Assembly: GCA_027924585.1 (NCBI GenBank)
Contig: BSBM01000606.1
Coordinates: 14,451,501 to 14,515,500 of the forward strand
From: Larix kaempferi
Taxonomy: Eukaryota; Streptophyta; Pinopsida; Pinales; Pinaceae
DNA: 64,000 nucleotides
Reading direction: 5' to 3'
Positions 22,689 to 34,747 of this stretch are shown one piece after another. The first letter of the stretch is position 1. Every line of letters starts with the position of its first letter. The notes under the pieces are model-generated. The model worked only from the letters and a program-made list of their open reading frames with translations, had not been told where the DNA came from and ran no database searches. Made by a program: the position numbers and the translations under genes.

Positions 22689-25600
22689 TATAATGTCCCC
22701 ATTCCAAAAAATTCACAACAGGAAAATTCCATCAATCCTACTAGTTCCCTAGGTTGGATGAAGACATTGGTATTTGCAATAAGGGAGCTAATAAATGATG
22801 TTTAGAAATTAGAATGGCATAAATATTTAATAAAGGAGCTAAATAAATAAATACATTGGAAAATCAAAGTGGCAATTGATCATGAAGACACATAGAGGGT
22901 GTGGGACCCACACAAGCTAGATTTTCTATGCCACATGGCAACTTCCTCTTGTCAATTCGAATCCATAAGAATATCAACGTTATTGGGATGTGTTGGATGG
23001 TTCATACACTTTAAAATATGAATAATAGGTCAAAATTGGATGGAAGTGTAACTCCCATGGAAGAGGAAGAGTCAAATGAGAGGTTCTTGGACACTTGTGC
23101 TACATTCCCTAACCTCTATGACAACAATGATGAAGATGGTATGACATCTATGACAAATTTTAGACCTGATTGCTAAACTCTAACCAATATGACATGTTAG
23201 GCCTAAAAATAGCATCCAAGTGAGCTCTCATGTGAGTTAGATAAGCTCAACAGGTTCCTACTTGAATTGTTGGAAGGTGGAAGGCTAGGAAGTGGGAGAC
23301 AAGTGGCAAATATTGAAAACCTTCCTATTGGCCTAGATTTAATGGATGGAATTGGAACCTTATAAGGATAAGTATGTTTATAAAATATATAGATTAGGTA
23401 AGAGAAGGGATTTTGATCATTTTCAAAATCTTCATTTGAGAGGAAAGCTAGTGGAGTGCTCCTCTACTTTCCTTAGCACCAGCTTCAAGGGTGAAAGATT
23501 TCCATCCTATTTGGTAATTGGAAAGGTCATTCAGAAATTTAATTTAGAGATTTAATGGAGTCATATGTTGCAGGTTCAAGTAACAGGGAATCTCGTGGTC
23601 ACTTCTAGTTCAGCTTGTTTCTCCAACCATTTCAAGTTTTCTTAGTATATTCATGATCCTTAAGGAATTGCGCACTTGGTGAGATGTTGTTCTCTTTGGG
23701 GGAGATTATTGTTGAGATAAATATATAACATGTAAATCAACATCTAATTGTAAACCCGGGAAGGTAGACTTAGAGGAACCAGCACAGGAAATGCAGGGTT
23801 GAAGAGGGAGTTAAAAGAATGCGAAAATACTTTCTGAACATGAAAGGAATTTGCTAAAAAGAAACTACTGTAATCTGCTCTATTCTGCACTCTGTTATGT
23901 ACTAATTAAAAATGATCATATGCATGTAAAACAATGGATGAACATTAATGGCTGAAAACAATGCTTACATTTCTGCTACTTATCACTCCACACAACTCAA
24001 CAACTTCTATTTTGTAATGTAATGAAACCCTCTATTTCAATCAAATGAAACTAGCTCCGAACTGTTACTTCTGCACTATGAAATCAATAAACTGAGAACT
24101 GAAATCGATGGTTGAAATATAACATTTAAACTTGATGCTAAATCCTCTGTTATAATCGAATGAAATTGTTACTTATAACTCCTCAATCATTTGGAAATCT
24201 ATTTTATAATGAAATAATTCTACTGCAATCGAATGAAACCTTCTGAATTCAAATCTGCTACTTTTGCACTATTAAATCAATGAGCAAATTGAAAATGTAA
24301 ACTGAAATTGAAATCTTGCTGAAAGATAACGTTCAAGTCTGAATATGGAATCTACTGTAAATGCAATTCATATGGCTCTATATCAATCGAAGGGGGCCCT
24401 GCCTTCTCTTTCAACAGACCATGGCTCATCAACGCATATTAAAACATTCTTACAGCAAACTCATCATAACAGAAATTAAATGAACGAACAACTCTAATCA
24501 CTTTATTGAAAATAAGAAGAACAATATGAGAAATGGAAATTATATCTATATTCCATTCTTCTATCTAATCTATGCTCCGTCTATCTCCATTTCAAGCTTA
24601 TTTATACATGAACAGATGGACAAGATCCATCCCAAAATTCAGAAATTCGAGCAACTACCCAGAAAATGGCCAACACCAAATCTGGCAAAACCACGTCTGT
24701 TCCGGAAGGGATTTCTCCACATTCGTTCAGAAATTATGAAAAATTCCCACGGATAGGGGTAAATGGGGCCATTTGTGAAGTGGTTTTCGAACCGTTTTGA
24801 ACAATTCCCAACCGTTTGTTCAGAAATTGAGCCCGAAATCAGGTTCCTGATCAAGGACGAAAATGCCATTTTGAGCAAATGACATCCTCAGAACAGCATT
24901 GGATAATCTTCATAAGTATATGGAAGGTGATGTGAATCCAAGAGAAACATCTTCAATGTGGACCGAATCCCCCAAATCACTGGTTCAACATATCTTCTGA
25001 GCGTCGATACCACTACATGGAAGAAACAAAGACTCATTAGTTGACCAAATATTTAAATGGAAACTTAAAGGTTGCATTACACACATAAAAACAAAGCAAA
25101 GTAATTAATAAGCAATTAAAAAGTCACTTACCAAAACCTAGCAATGTTGATCTTCAAAAGGCATAATCATGTACAAAACAACACTAAATAAGGCTGACTA
25201 GCACTTAATCTCATGTGACTTGAAACTAGAAATATGATGCTGAATAGTCAAAATAGGAATCCAACAATTATAATGCCCAATTATTTTATCATCGGATTTA
25301 AATTATATTTTCTTCATCTTCATAATAGCTTCAGGTCGATATTCCAAGTGGAACTTTGTAAATCTGATCATTAATGAGCAAATGGTGCCATTTTCCCCAC
25401 TATGTTGATGTATGCCGATGATATGTTGTTATATTCGAATGGAACAGTTAAATAATGATGATTTAATGATGTATGGACTGTTAATAACCTGTTCTACAAG
25501 TTTCATATTCAGTGCATAAGCTTTTGGAGTCATATTGTTCAATTTCATAGCATTTGGAGAAGATTTCCTATCATTTCCCCCAAGGTCGAAACTAGTCTTT

Positions 25601-26006
25601 TTGTATCTGATTTGAGAGGGTTGTAGCAGACATAATAAACTGAATTGTAATGTATATGAGACCATATCGATGTTCACTAGATACCCCCTACCTATGTTCA
25701 TAAATTTGAGAGGGTCCAACAACATTTGGAGAGCCATTTCAAGCATCTACCCTATGAGGAATTGAACCCTTAATTGCTAGTCAAATTCCCTACATTGGAA
25801 AGAATTCAAAGGAGAGTTGCAGAATAATTTTGAAGACTCTAAAGAATCCATGAACCTTATAAACATTTCCTAATACCATCCATATACCTTTTGTAACAAT
25901 TTGGGAGCATTTGGAGATCATGAAACCAATACTAGCTAAGGGTCGAACTAGTGTAAAAAATTGAAAATTTCACCATTTTAATAAATTTATAAAAAGGGAC
26001 ATTACA
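22689..26006 (+). repeat. 3' LTR of G1, split by an insertion
   Basis: Same sequence as 16256-18020, but the first dinucleotide is TA instead of TG and a 1557-bp insert plus 5-bp duplication lies after position 23704. It ends GGGACATTACA at 26006. Differences between the two LTRs are frequent, so the insertion is old. Confidence 0.92.
23710..25266. mobile_element. Solo LTR inserted in the 3' LTR of G1
   Basis: The 1557-bp insert begins TGTTGAGATA and ends AATCCAACA (TGTTG...CAACA short inverted ends), flanked on both sides by ATTAT (23705-23709 and 25267-25271). The uninterrupted 5' LTR has CTTAT at the same place. It has no gag or pol, so it is best read as the single LTR left after recombination between the two LTRs of an element. 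Its orientation cannot be fixed from the ends alone. Confidence 0.88.
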
Positions 26007-29000
26007 AATACTATCACAATGTTCATATAAACATTATAGTATTTGGTATTAAAATATGCAAACAACAAATAAATTGTACTACAAGCCTCTAGATAGAAAT
26101 CGGTAGATTGTGTGGAATCACCCAGTATATCCCAATAACTAGCTAGTGAATCAACAACAACCTTTTACCAACTACTAGAATTGTCAAAATTTCCAAAAAG
26201 AAATCAATATTTGTTTGTTTCCACATAGAGATTATCTAAACGCATTGTTCATAAAAAGTAAACAAAGTAGAGGTGTTGGATGTTGGAATTGTCCATTTTT
26301 CCTACCTTTTTCATATCATTCTCCACTTCCTTTCCCTTTATTAATTCAGCCATATTGCCTATTGTTGGGCCACCAATTTGTCACCTTCATGTCACCATAA
26401 TCATCACTTGTAGATATCCATTTTATCATTATTAATTTCGTTTTCCATTCCATTATCACTCCATTTGTCATAATATCTCATAAATTGCTATTTTACTACA
26501 CTTTTTATACCATTGTGGTTAGTTCATGGTTCTTTTCCTTCATTTTTAATGAATTAAATATGATTATACATGATATTTTATCAAATATAGTTAATCACAA
26601 GTTTTTCCTAGTGATTACAAGTTTTTCCCATTGTTTACAAGTTTTCTAGAAACTTGTAGTTGGAGTAGTTTGAGATAGTTGCAGGGTGCCAAATGAAAAT
26701 ACGCCACTTCGATTTAGTAAAATATGTCTCTATAATGGTTTTATATTCATTTTATTGCAACCAAATCACACATGCAAAGCTCCAAGACATTTTCAAAGTT
26801 GTATTCAAACCCAAATTTTAGCAGCAGATTTTCTAGGCAACCATATTGCGCCTTGATTTACGTGCAGATGGAGGAGAATGTAAAGATTTTGATACATGGG
26901 TTTTCCTCAGAAACCAAAAAATTAAGTAATACATGAGAATTTTATCCAAATATTCTATAGTTTGACAAATATCAGTGGGGGAATAAGGGAAATCTGCCCA
27001 AAATCATGAATTTATAGATTTGAGGGATTTTACCTAAAAATGACAAATCCGGTTTTATGAGTGTTGGGGATTCGATTTTATCATTTCCTATTGAATTTTT
27101 CATATATAAATAAATATTCATAAGGATGGGAAAGATATATATAGGATTATAATGTAATTTTGTATTGGAATAGGGGAGTTGATCTTTTGTAATCTAAATT
27201 TGATTTGAATGAAAATTTGAGCTCGTTGATATGCTACAAGTTGTTTTAGCATAATCTTGTTATCCAATCCATAGACCAGATCGAGAGGGCCCCTTGGTCT
27301 AGGTGATGCCCTAATTCATTTTTTTCAATAGGTTATAAGTTAATTTTCAGTTTGTTTTATGTGTCTAATCTCAGTTCTCTTATTCAATTTTGCAATAGTT
27401 TATAGTTCAGCTCTCCAATTGAAGGATACACCTATAAATTCTATTTATGCACATTTAATTTCGATATGAAAGCATTGGTTTCTTATTCTCCCTTCTTGTC
27501 ACAACACTATCCATAGTAATCTGCATCCATTTCCATGCTTCAACCTACAAAATAAAAAATAAAGAATAGAGTATATAAATCACATCTTACCTCTGCACCT
27601 TAAATTGTTTACATATAAAAACAAGACTGCATAATCATAACCAATATTTATTCTATAGCTAGGTTCTAAATCATTACTCAATTCCTCTGTTGTTGCTTCA
27701 TTTTACATTACTTATTTTTCTTTTTCTTTCTTAGCTGTATATTTTCAAGGGAATTTCATTTACATAGTCTAAGATTGGTCTGATTAATGTTTTTTATGAT
27801 TTTGGTGTGGTTTGGAAACTTTAAGAACTATTAGAAATTAATTTCAAATCCAATACAATCTCATTTTTATATTTAGGAGTACTGTGCCAGTAAGTGAATT
27901 CAATTCATTGTAGTGATGTTGATAAATACTCATAATAATAAAGTGTAGATGAAGGAATCTAAAAAGGAACGTTAGTTTCAAGAACTCTTGAAGTTTCTAG
28001 ATTTGGATTTCAATTTAATTCATCGATTGTAGATTTAATTAGAAATAACTACTTAGCTTTAGTCCTACACAAATAGTTCTTGCACCTCACAAGCCTATGA
28101 GCCCCTGGTTGACATTAAATGGTTGGAGAAATTAAATAACATAATTTTAAGCCGACATTTTGCATCATTTCCAGGGAGGTGCTAAAGGGATTTAATTCTA
28201 GGTAGGTAGTTTTCTTTTTACAACAAAGAGGAGGATGAAATAATAAGATGAGAGGTGAACCTGCACTACCGCCATTAGTTGAACAAGGTAAGTATTCCTA
28301 CTCTGTCACTCTTGGTGAAGATATTCCAATTCTTTGTCATGCTTGTAGATTTAGTACTATATTAAATTTCAATTCTGAAGTTTTCATTTTTTTCTAGTAT
28401 TAGAAGAGTACCCAATTTGAGTATTAATCCATTTTCCTTGAAGTGTTGATCCATTTATTAATAGTATTTCTAGACTAACAAAAAGATTCTCAATAATTTA
28501 TGGAGAAAATGAGGATGTATCCCCACAAGTATCTTATCAAGTCCAAGTCCTAGTTCTAGAATAGTCACCAAGGATGAAGCTGCATCTTAGAAAGTAACAA
28601 AAGAACAAGATATTCATGCATTAGAAGAGGTAGTTTCTTCTAGTTTTTTTGATTAATTCCTAGAATAGATCCAAGAGCCATGGTATTCAGTTGGTAAGAG
28701 CAACCATTTGAGCCAAAAATTGAAGAATTTTTGGCATGTTTATAAAGATATCCTTTGTACATTCTAGAGAATGATGAGTAGCTTTCAGAAGAACTTCTTA
28801 GTGTGACAATCAACAAAGATGAACAAAAGAAATACTACATTGAAATATGGTTCCAAAGGGTCATCAGACCAAATAATTCTTCCATTCCTCAACAACTCTT
28901 GGCATCCAAATCATGTGAGAAGATGGCCCTTCATATCTAGGTATTTCTTAATGTATATTTTTAATTGTTGGATATGAGTATTTTGGAGATCCTGATCTAT

Positions 29001-30144
29001 AGCTAGTTACACTAGAAATATGCATATACTTGAAGATATCTTCCTAATTTCTAGTAGAGTAGGTTAGTAAATAAATAAGATTTTAATAAATGTTGCACAT
29101 AGTTAGTATAGTGAAACGATATTTTTGTGCTTTCCAAATAAGACATGGAATGTTAATAATTCATAAGGAAACTTGTTGGAGAACATTTTTTCTATAATAG
29201 ACTTTTGTGAGATCCGATTTCAATATGCATGGTGAAAATACTGATTTCATTGTTTATATGAGTCGAAACATGAAAATGTGTTTTTTTTCATCAGCCAGAT
29301 AGGTATGTAGCAGCCCATATAACTTCTTCTCATTAAGAATCAACTACAAAAAAATTAAGGTATGCATCTAAGGAGGTAGGTGAAAAGTACATATTAACTA
29401 ATGGGGGAAATGCAACCTACTAACATGTTGAAAGGTTGTATTGGTACATTTTTCAACTCACCCAGAGAATCATTAGTTTTTGTTGTTATTGTATGAAATA
29501 TAGTGGAAAATGTCAATCACGCAACATTTTTTTTAGACTGTGTATTCATTGATATTACCAAACTGGCAATTATTTTAAGGCATTATTTGTAACTCACATG
29601 AAGAACACAATCACGAACAAATCCTTGTATTTTTATCTATTCCAAACATTAGTATGTATTCATTGCATACGTACAAGTCTCACTAGAAAATCTCATAACT
29701 GAAAAGACATCAAACATGTTTAAAATTGAAATCCATTTATGAGTGCCCTATTCATTAGTATTGTTTTGACTTATATAATGAAAATCCTCTATCAATTCCT
29801 TAGAACGGGTTACCACCTATCTAATGTTAGGCCTATGAATTGTTTTATATGGCACAGTGGTTTCGTTATCATGCTTAGAAGACTCTTCCCTTTTCCTTCA
29901 AATCTTATCTTTTTGCCATTATAACCTTGAGAAGTCATGATTATGTCCTTTAAGGTATGTAATGTCAAATTATTATTCTGATTCTTGATGAATACATAGT
30001 TAAGTGGGTTTTGATCATTAAACATGGTAACTAACAAAATATTACAAGTTTTGTTGAGCTTTTTACAAGTTAAATAAGGTTATTATAGGTTTTCATGTTT
30101 TTACATGTTTTGCAAGAAACTTGTAAACTTGATTTTTTTGGGTA
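26007..30144. other. About 4.1 kb with nothing recognised
   Basis: AT-rich, no long frames, no domain motifs. Repeated words of the ACAAGTTTTTCC / AAACTTGTA type cluster at 26590-26660 and again at 30040-30130. I could not define an element bounded by them. Confidence 0.45.
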
Positions 30145-30677
30145 CCTCCTATTAGAAAAGCATGATCACAGAGCAATAAAAATAAACAAGATGGAAATAT
30201 AAATCACATAAACATGATACAAGAGAGACACAAATATAATGTGGTTCACCCAATCTCAAATACGTCCATGGAGAAATTGCCAGTCCTTTTATTATTATAC
30301 CATCCAACAAATTAAGGGATACAACCTACATAACATCCGCTGCAACTTCCTCTTCAGTTTCTCTTAGTCTCTCCTACACAATCACAGAGATATTTTACAA
30401 CGCTATAGTACATGACATAGCCATATTACAATGCTTTCCTTTTAAAGGAAATTACCATGGGAAAATACTACGAGCTACCCAATACCATGGTCCCATAAAC
30501 TGTTGGGCAACAATATAACCCATCAAATTTCTTTTGGGGATGCTGCCCCCGAAGCCCCGCTGGCGGGCCCACTGGGATGAGTGTACATTCCACCTGCATA
30601 TCATATAAAACTAGTGTACAAACACATATGAAACAACAATATCTACGAATTAAGAATATTAGGCTCCACAACCAACA
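30145..30677 (-). repeat. Probable LTR of copia fragment D
   Basis: On the minus strand, the end of the copia pol fragment is followed by a purine-rich run CAAAGTGGAAGAT and then TGTTGGTTGTGGAGCC, starting at 30677. That fits a 3' LTR start. The far end near 30145 is uncertain because no second copy is present for comparison. Confidence 0.5.
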
Positions 30678-30689
30678 ATCTTCCACTTT

Positions 30690-31093
30690 GAGACTGATCA
30701 CAACAAGTCCACTGCTGTTGCACTTGCTCGACTATGCTCTAAACCTTGGATCTGTAAAATTTATCATCTTCACCTTCATCCTAGAAGTCCAACTGGGACT
30801 AAGGAGGAACTCATTTTCGCTTTTGTTACTACCTTTTACAACATGTCTGCATGATTCTGTATTGTGTGTGTCTTTTCCAGCTTCAATAATTCATCTTCTA
30901 GAAAAGACCGTATGAAATGGTACTTTAGCCATATATGTTTAATCTTAGAATGGAAGGTTGAGTTCTTTGCAAGATGAACGACACTCTGTATGTCACTATA
31001 CAACCTGCTATCCTCCTGATTCTTACCCAATTCCTCCATGAACCTATGCAACCAAATCATCTCTTTACTAGCCTCTGTAGCGACAACATACTT
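30690..31093 (-). pseudogene. Copia fragment D: RNase H end of pol
   Basis: Minus-strand frames read KYVVATEASKEMIWLHRFME, then SRLYSDIQSVVHLAKNSTFH, KIKHIWLKYHFIR and ADML. This is the C-terminal RNase H domain and tail of Ty1/copia pol (the ATEASKEMIWL and KTKHIxxRYHFIR blocks). The rest of the element is missing: upstream coding sequence is cut exactly where the LTR of element A begins (31094), so A probably inserted into D. Only this piece of D is visible in the window. Confidence 0.85.
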
Positions 31094-31525
31094 TGTTGAT
31101 GTGAATGTAACTTTAGAATGTATTTCACCTATGTATATTGTACTCCTATAGAGATGTTATTATTCCTCTATATGAAAGTGTCATCATTTGTATTGACAAG
31201 TGTCATAACTTGTATTGATGGGTTATTAGACCACCAAGTGTAGGGTCGGCCCTGATTAGTATAACCATGGGTTATTAGTCTGAGTTAGACAAGTCGGCCC
31301 TGCTAGGTTATTAGGTAGGTCAGGTCATGTATAAATAGAGTGCAGGAGGCACTCTATTTTATCATCTCATTATTCACTTCTACACTACACGGAAAGTGGC
31401 GCACTAGTGGAGGAAGAGGTTCAGGTGCTAGGAGGAATATCTCTGTGTACTTTGGTTGTAACATTGCTCTTTCTATCTCTGAGGAAGTTGTGGGGTTTTT
31501 CACCTTTATGGTTTTCCCCAGTGTG
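31094..31525 (+). repeat. 5' LTR of element A, internally deleted
   Basis: Starts TGTTGATGTGAATGTAAC and aligns with the B LTRs through the TATA region to TTTTCCCCAGTG. It then jumps directly to TGTAGTTGCAGAAACTAGGG, which in B lies about 30 bp beyond the primer site. The LTR end and primer-binding site are therefore deleted (about 180 bp). Confidence 0.85.
31330..31359 (+). promoter_or_regulatory. TATA box with adjoining 11-bp palindrome in the A LTR
   Basis: TATAAATA (31330-31337) overlaps the left arm AAATAGAGTGC (31333-31343), which pairs exactly with GCACTCTATTT (31349-31359) across loop AGGAG. In B the arms are AAATAGAGATC/GATCTCTATTT, so the three inner pairs differ yet pairing is kept. 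Confidence 0.85.
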
Positions 31526-32063
31526 TAGTTGCAGAAACTAGGGTTTCCTGTTTATTGGGTTTCTCTCCACAGATCGTGAAAGGAGGTAGGGTATTTTGAC
31601 TCTCCTCATCAAGGCGCATATTTCTATCCAATCAGAATTCAATTCTGGGCACTTTCACTTTTGGCCCTAAAAATTAGTGTTTCCACACAAATAGGAATTT
31701 ATGAAATCTGAGGACATAACTGGAAGCTCCTTGGAAAAATCAAAGTTTATAGCTTTGGATCGAGTTTTTTGGTTGCGTGAATCTTTGGGAAACTCAAACC
31801 CTAATTCAGGGTCCTCCCTAATGAATCAGGGAAGACTAAAAGGCATTTTTGAAGGGTGAAACTTTGCATATTTCAAATTCTGAATATACCAGGCTGATCA
31901 GCTCATCAAGGCACACCTTTGCATGCTTTCAAAAAGTTGAAATTCACATTTTGAATTTTTAGGGTTTCTCTGACAAACCCTAATCCAACACGAGATCCAG
32001 ATTTCTGCAAATCAAGTGGTAAGACCTAAATATTTTCTATTTCCATTTGAAGTACTCTTTAAG

Positions 32064-32823
32064 TTGTCTCACCATACCAAGCTTGAGGATAAGCTTGAAG
32101 GGGCTGATAAATTTTGAGCATGGAAGTATAGGATTGGGTTGATCCTGGAAGAAAATGAATTGGATACTTACATATGTGAAGAGGTTCTTGTCCTAGAGGA
32201 AGAAGAGGCTAAGGCCTTACATAAGAAGAATTTGGTCAAGGAAAAGAGGATCATTGTTGATTCTATCAAGGACCATCTCATACCACATGTGTAATCTCTA
32301 AAGACACCCAAGGAGATGTTTGATTCCCTAACCAAGCTCTTTGAAGGGAAGAACATAAATTGGAAGATGTCTCTACAGAACCAATTGAAAGGGGTAAAGA
32401 TTCAGAATAGAGAGACCATTCAATCCTATCTCTCTAAAGTCTCTCAGATCAAGGAACAACTTGAAGCTGTGGATGAAGTAGTAGATAATGGTGAAGTTGT
32501 CATGACCACATTGAATGGCCTACCTAGGTCATGGGACTCCTTCATCTAAGGAATCTATGCAAGAAAGAAGTTGATCTCTTTCAGTAGACTGTGGGAGGAA
32601 TGTTCACAAGAAGAAGCTAGGCTTGTGGCCCAAGAAGAAAAATAAGCTCTCACAACACATACCAAGAAGTGTAAGAAGGAGCCATCTCATAACAAGAGAT
32701 CTTCACACCACCATAACCATAGAGATAAGAAATATCAGAGATGCTTTTTCCTCAGATTGTCCTAAGATCAAAAGGAACAACAACAACAACTACTACAAGC
32801 AATCTGACTGGTATGACTTATAG
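32064..32823 (+). pseudogene. gag of element A
   Basis: Matches B gag (34748 onward) from the first residues SHHTKLEDKLEG through IQSYLSKVSQIKEQLEAVDE and GLPRSWDSF. The initiator ATG of B is TTG here (32064-32066). In-frame stops occur near 32103 and 32292 and again after 32547. The basic His/Lys-rich tail (32650-32760) is present, but the CCHC knuckle and protease seen in B are absent. Confidence 0.85.
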
Positions 32824-33592
32824 GTATGTTTTGAAATCTATTCATGATTAAGTTTATAATATGATTGTCTTCATGAGTTTAGTAACAATATTGTTTAATT
32901 TGAGACTTGTCTTATCACCCTAGTAAAAGTATGAATGCATGATAGAAAACATTCAATGATTAGGGTTATGACACTTATGATTGCATTATGATTGTACTAA
33001 TGCACTATGGTGTTGTATGAGGAGAATGTTATCCGCTAACATGAAGGTACAAATCAAGTCCTAGATCAAGACCATGGTGACATGAAGACAAAGACTCATC
33101 CATAGTCATGGATCACATAGAGGTAAGTATAATTTGGTTCTACAATGGTTAACTTATGAGTTATGCAGATTATTGAAGAGAACAAGAAAACATTGCTAGA
33201 TATAACTAGTAAATATGATGACCAGGTATGTTTTTCCGATATCAAAGTTAGAATCCTACCCTATGTAAGGATCTTATACTTTTGTATGATTGATAATGAT
33301 TATTCATGAAGTTATAAGTTTGAGTAATCGAGGGTTTATGCATATTATGTTCCTCACTTTGATTATTGATATGACTAACTATAAAATTCATATATAAACC
33401 TTGAATACTAATGCTTATTATTTGTGTTTGAAATGATCATGACTATACATGTTTAAGATTATTGTGTTTTGATAGCATTGAGATTATACTAATGAATGTT
33501 TGATCATGTATGATATCTCGAGGGTAACACAATGATGATACTAGTAATCATGCATAGTGATCGAGGATGGATATAAGTTCAAGGGCAGGTAA
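32824..33592 (+). other. Element A middle segment, left half, with an exon-like block
   Basis: Here B has protease and integrase; A has AT-rich DNA with splice-like sites. The block 33169-33225 is preceded by TTATGCAG and followed by GACCAG|GTATGTTT. It encodes 19 codons rich in Glu, Lys and Asp (IIEENKKTLLDI...). Other donor-like junctions are CATAGAG|GTAAGTAT at 33122 and TTATAG|GTATGTTT at 32823. The protein is not recognised. It could be an acquired host gene fragment or chance. Confidence 0.4.
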
Positions 33593-34163
33593 TGTTGATG
33601 TATATGTAACTTCGGAGTGTATTTCATCTATGTATTATTGTACTCCTATAGAGATATATTATTCCTCTATACAAAAGTGTCGTCATTTGTATTGACAAGT
33701 GTCACAAGTGTCGTAACTTGCTGATGGGTTATTAGACCACCTATTGTGGGGTCGGCCCGGATTAATGTAACTTGGGGTTATTAGGCTGAGTTAGACAAGT
33801 CGGCCCCATAGGTTTATTGGACAGGACAAGACAAGTATAAATAGAGATCGGGAGATCTCTATTTTATCATCTCAGCATTGACTTCTACACTACTCAGAAA
33901 GTGGCGCACATGTGAGGAGGAGGATCACCTGCTAGTAGAAGATCTATCTCTAGTACATTGGTTGTATCATTGCTCTTTCTATCTCTGAGGAAGTTGTGGG
34001 TTTTTTCACCTTTATGGTTTTCCCCAATGAAACTCTCTGTGTTTATTGTCTTATCTAATTGCTTGATATGCTTGACACATAGATGATATGATTAATATGC
34101 TGTACATGTTATTCTCTCGGTAAAGATCCTAGAGTATGTTGAATTAATGCTCAAAATATAACA
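33593..34163 (+). repeat. 5' LTR of element B
   Basis: TGTTGATGTATATG...AAATATAACA, 571 bp, matched by 39696-40266. It contains TATAAATA at 33836-33843, directly followed by an 11-bp palindrome (33839-33849 with 33854-33864). Confidence 0.95.
33836..33864 (+). promoter_or_regulatory. TATA box and adjoining palindrome of the B 5' LTR
   Basis: TATAAATA, then arms AAATAGAGATC and GATCTCTATTT around GGGA. The same structure is in the 3' LTR (39939-39967), and in A with compensating changes. Confidence 0.88.
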
Positions 34164-34175
34164 TGGTATCAGAGC
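34164..34175 (+). promoter_or_regulatory. Primer-binding site of element B
   Basis: TGGTATCAGAGC directly abuts the LTR terminus ACA. It is the exact plant initiator tRNA-Met primer site. Confidence 0.93.
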
Positions 34176-34747
34176 TTCCCTGAGAAGAAGACATTGTGTA
34201 GTGGCGGAAACTAGGGTTTCTTGTTTATTGTGTTTCTCTCCACAGATTTTGGAAAAGCGGTAAGGTATATTGACTCTACTCATCAAGGAGAATCTATATG
34301 TCTAATCAGAATTCAATTTTGAGCACTTTCAGTTTTGGCCCTAAAAATAGGGTTTCCACAAAAATAGGAATTTCTAAAATCTGAAGACATAGTTGGAAGA
34401 TCCTAGGAATAATCAAAGTTTATAGCTTTGGATCGACATTTTTGGTTGGGTAAATATCCGGGAAACTCAAACCCTAATTCAGGGTCCTCCCTAGTGAATC
34501 CGAGAGATTTAAAAGCATTTATGAAGGGTGAAACTTTGCAGTTCTAAAATTCTGAGTATACCAGGCTAATCATCTCATCAAGGCACATCTTTCTATCCTT
34601 TCAGAAATTTGAAATTCACATTTTAAATTTTTAGGGTTTCTCTAACAAACCCTAATTTGGGACCAAAACATTTTCTAAGGTCTTACCAAAATTCACATTT
34701 TGGTAAGATCTAAACCTTTTCTATTTCCATTTGAAGTACTCTTTAAG

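Larger units (their letters stand above)
16256..26006 (+). mobile_element. Element G1: Ty3/gypsy chromovirus-like retrotransposon, defective, with a nested solo LTR
   Basis: A 9.75-kb element with 1765-bp 5' LTR, primer site, gag, protease, RT, RNase H, integrase, chromodomain tail, polypurine tract and 3' LTR in canonical order. Flanking 5-mers are AATAT (16251-16255) and AATAC (26007-26011), a target duplication with one change. The LTRs start TGTAATGTCCCC (mutated to TATAATG in the 3' copy) and end GGGACATTACA or AGACATTACA. Stops and frameshifts throughout, an altered protease triad and an altered RT active site show it is long inactive. The 3' LTR is interrupted at 23710-25266. Confidence 0.92.
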
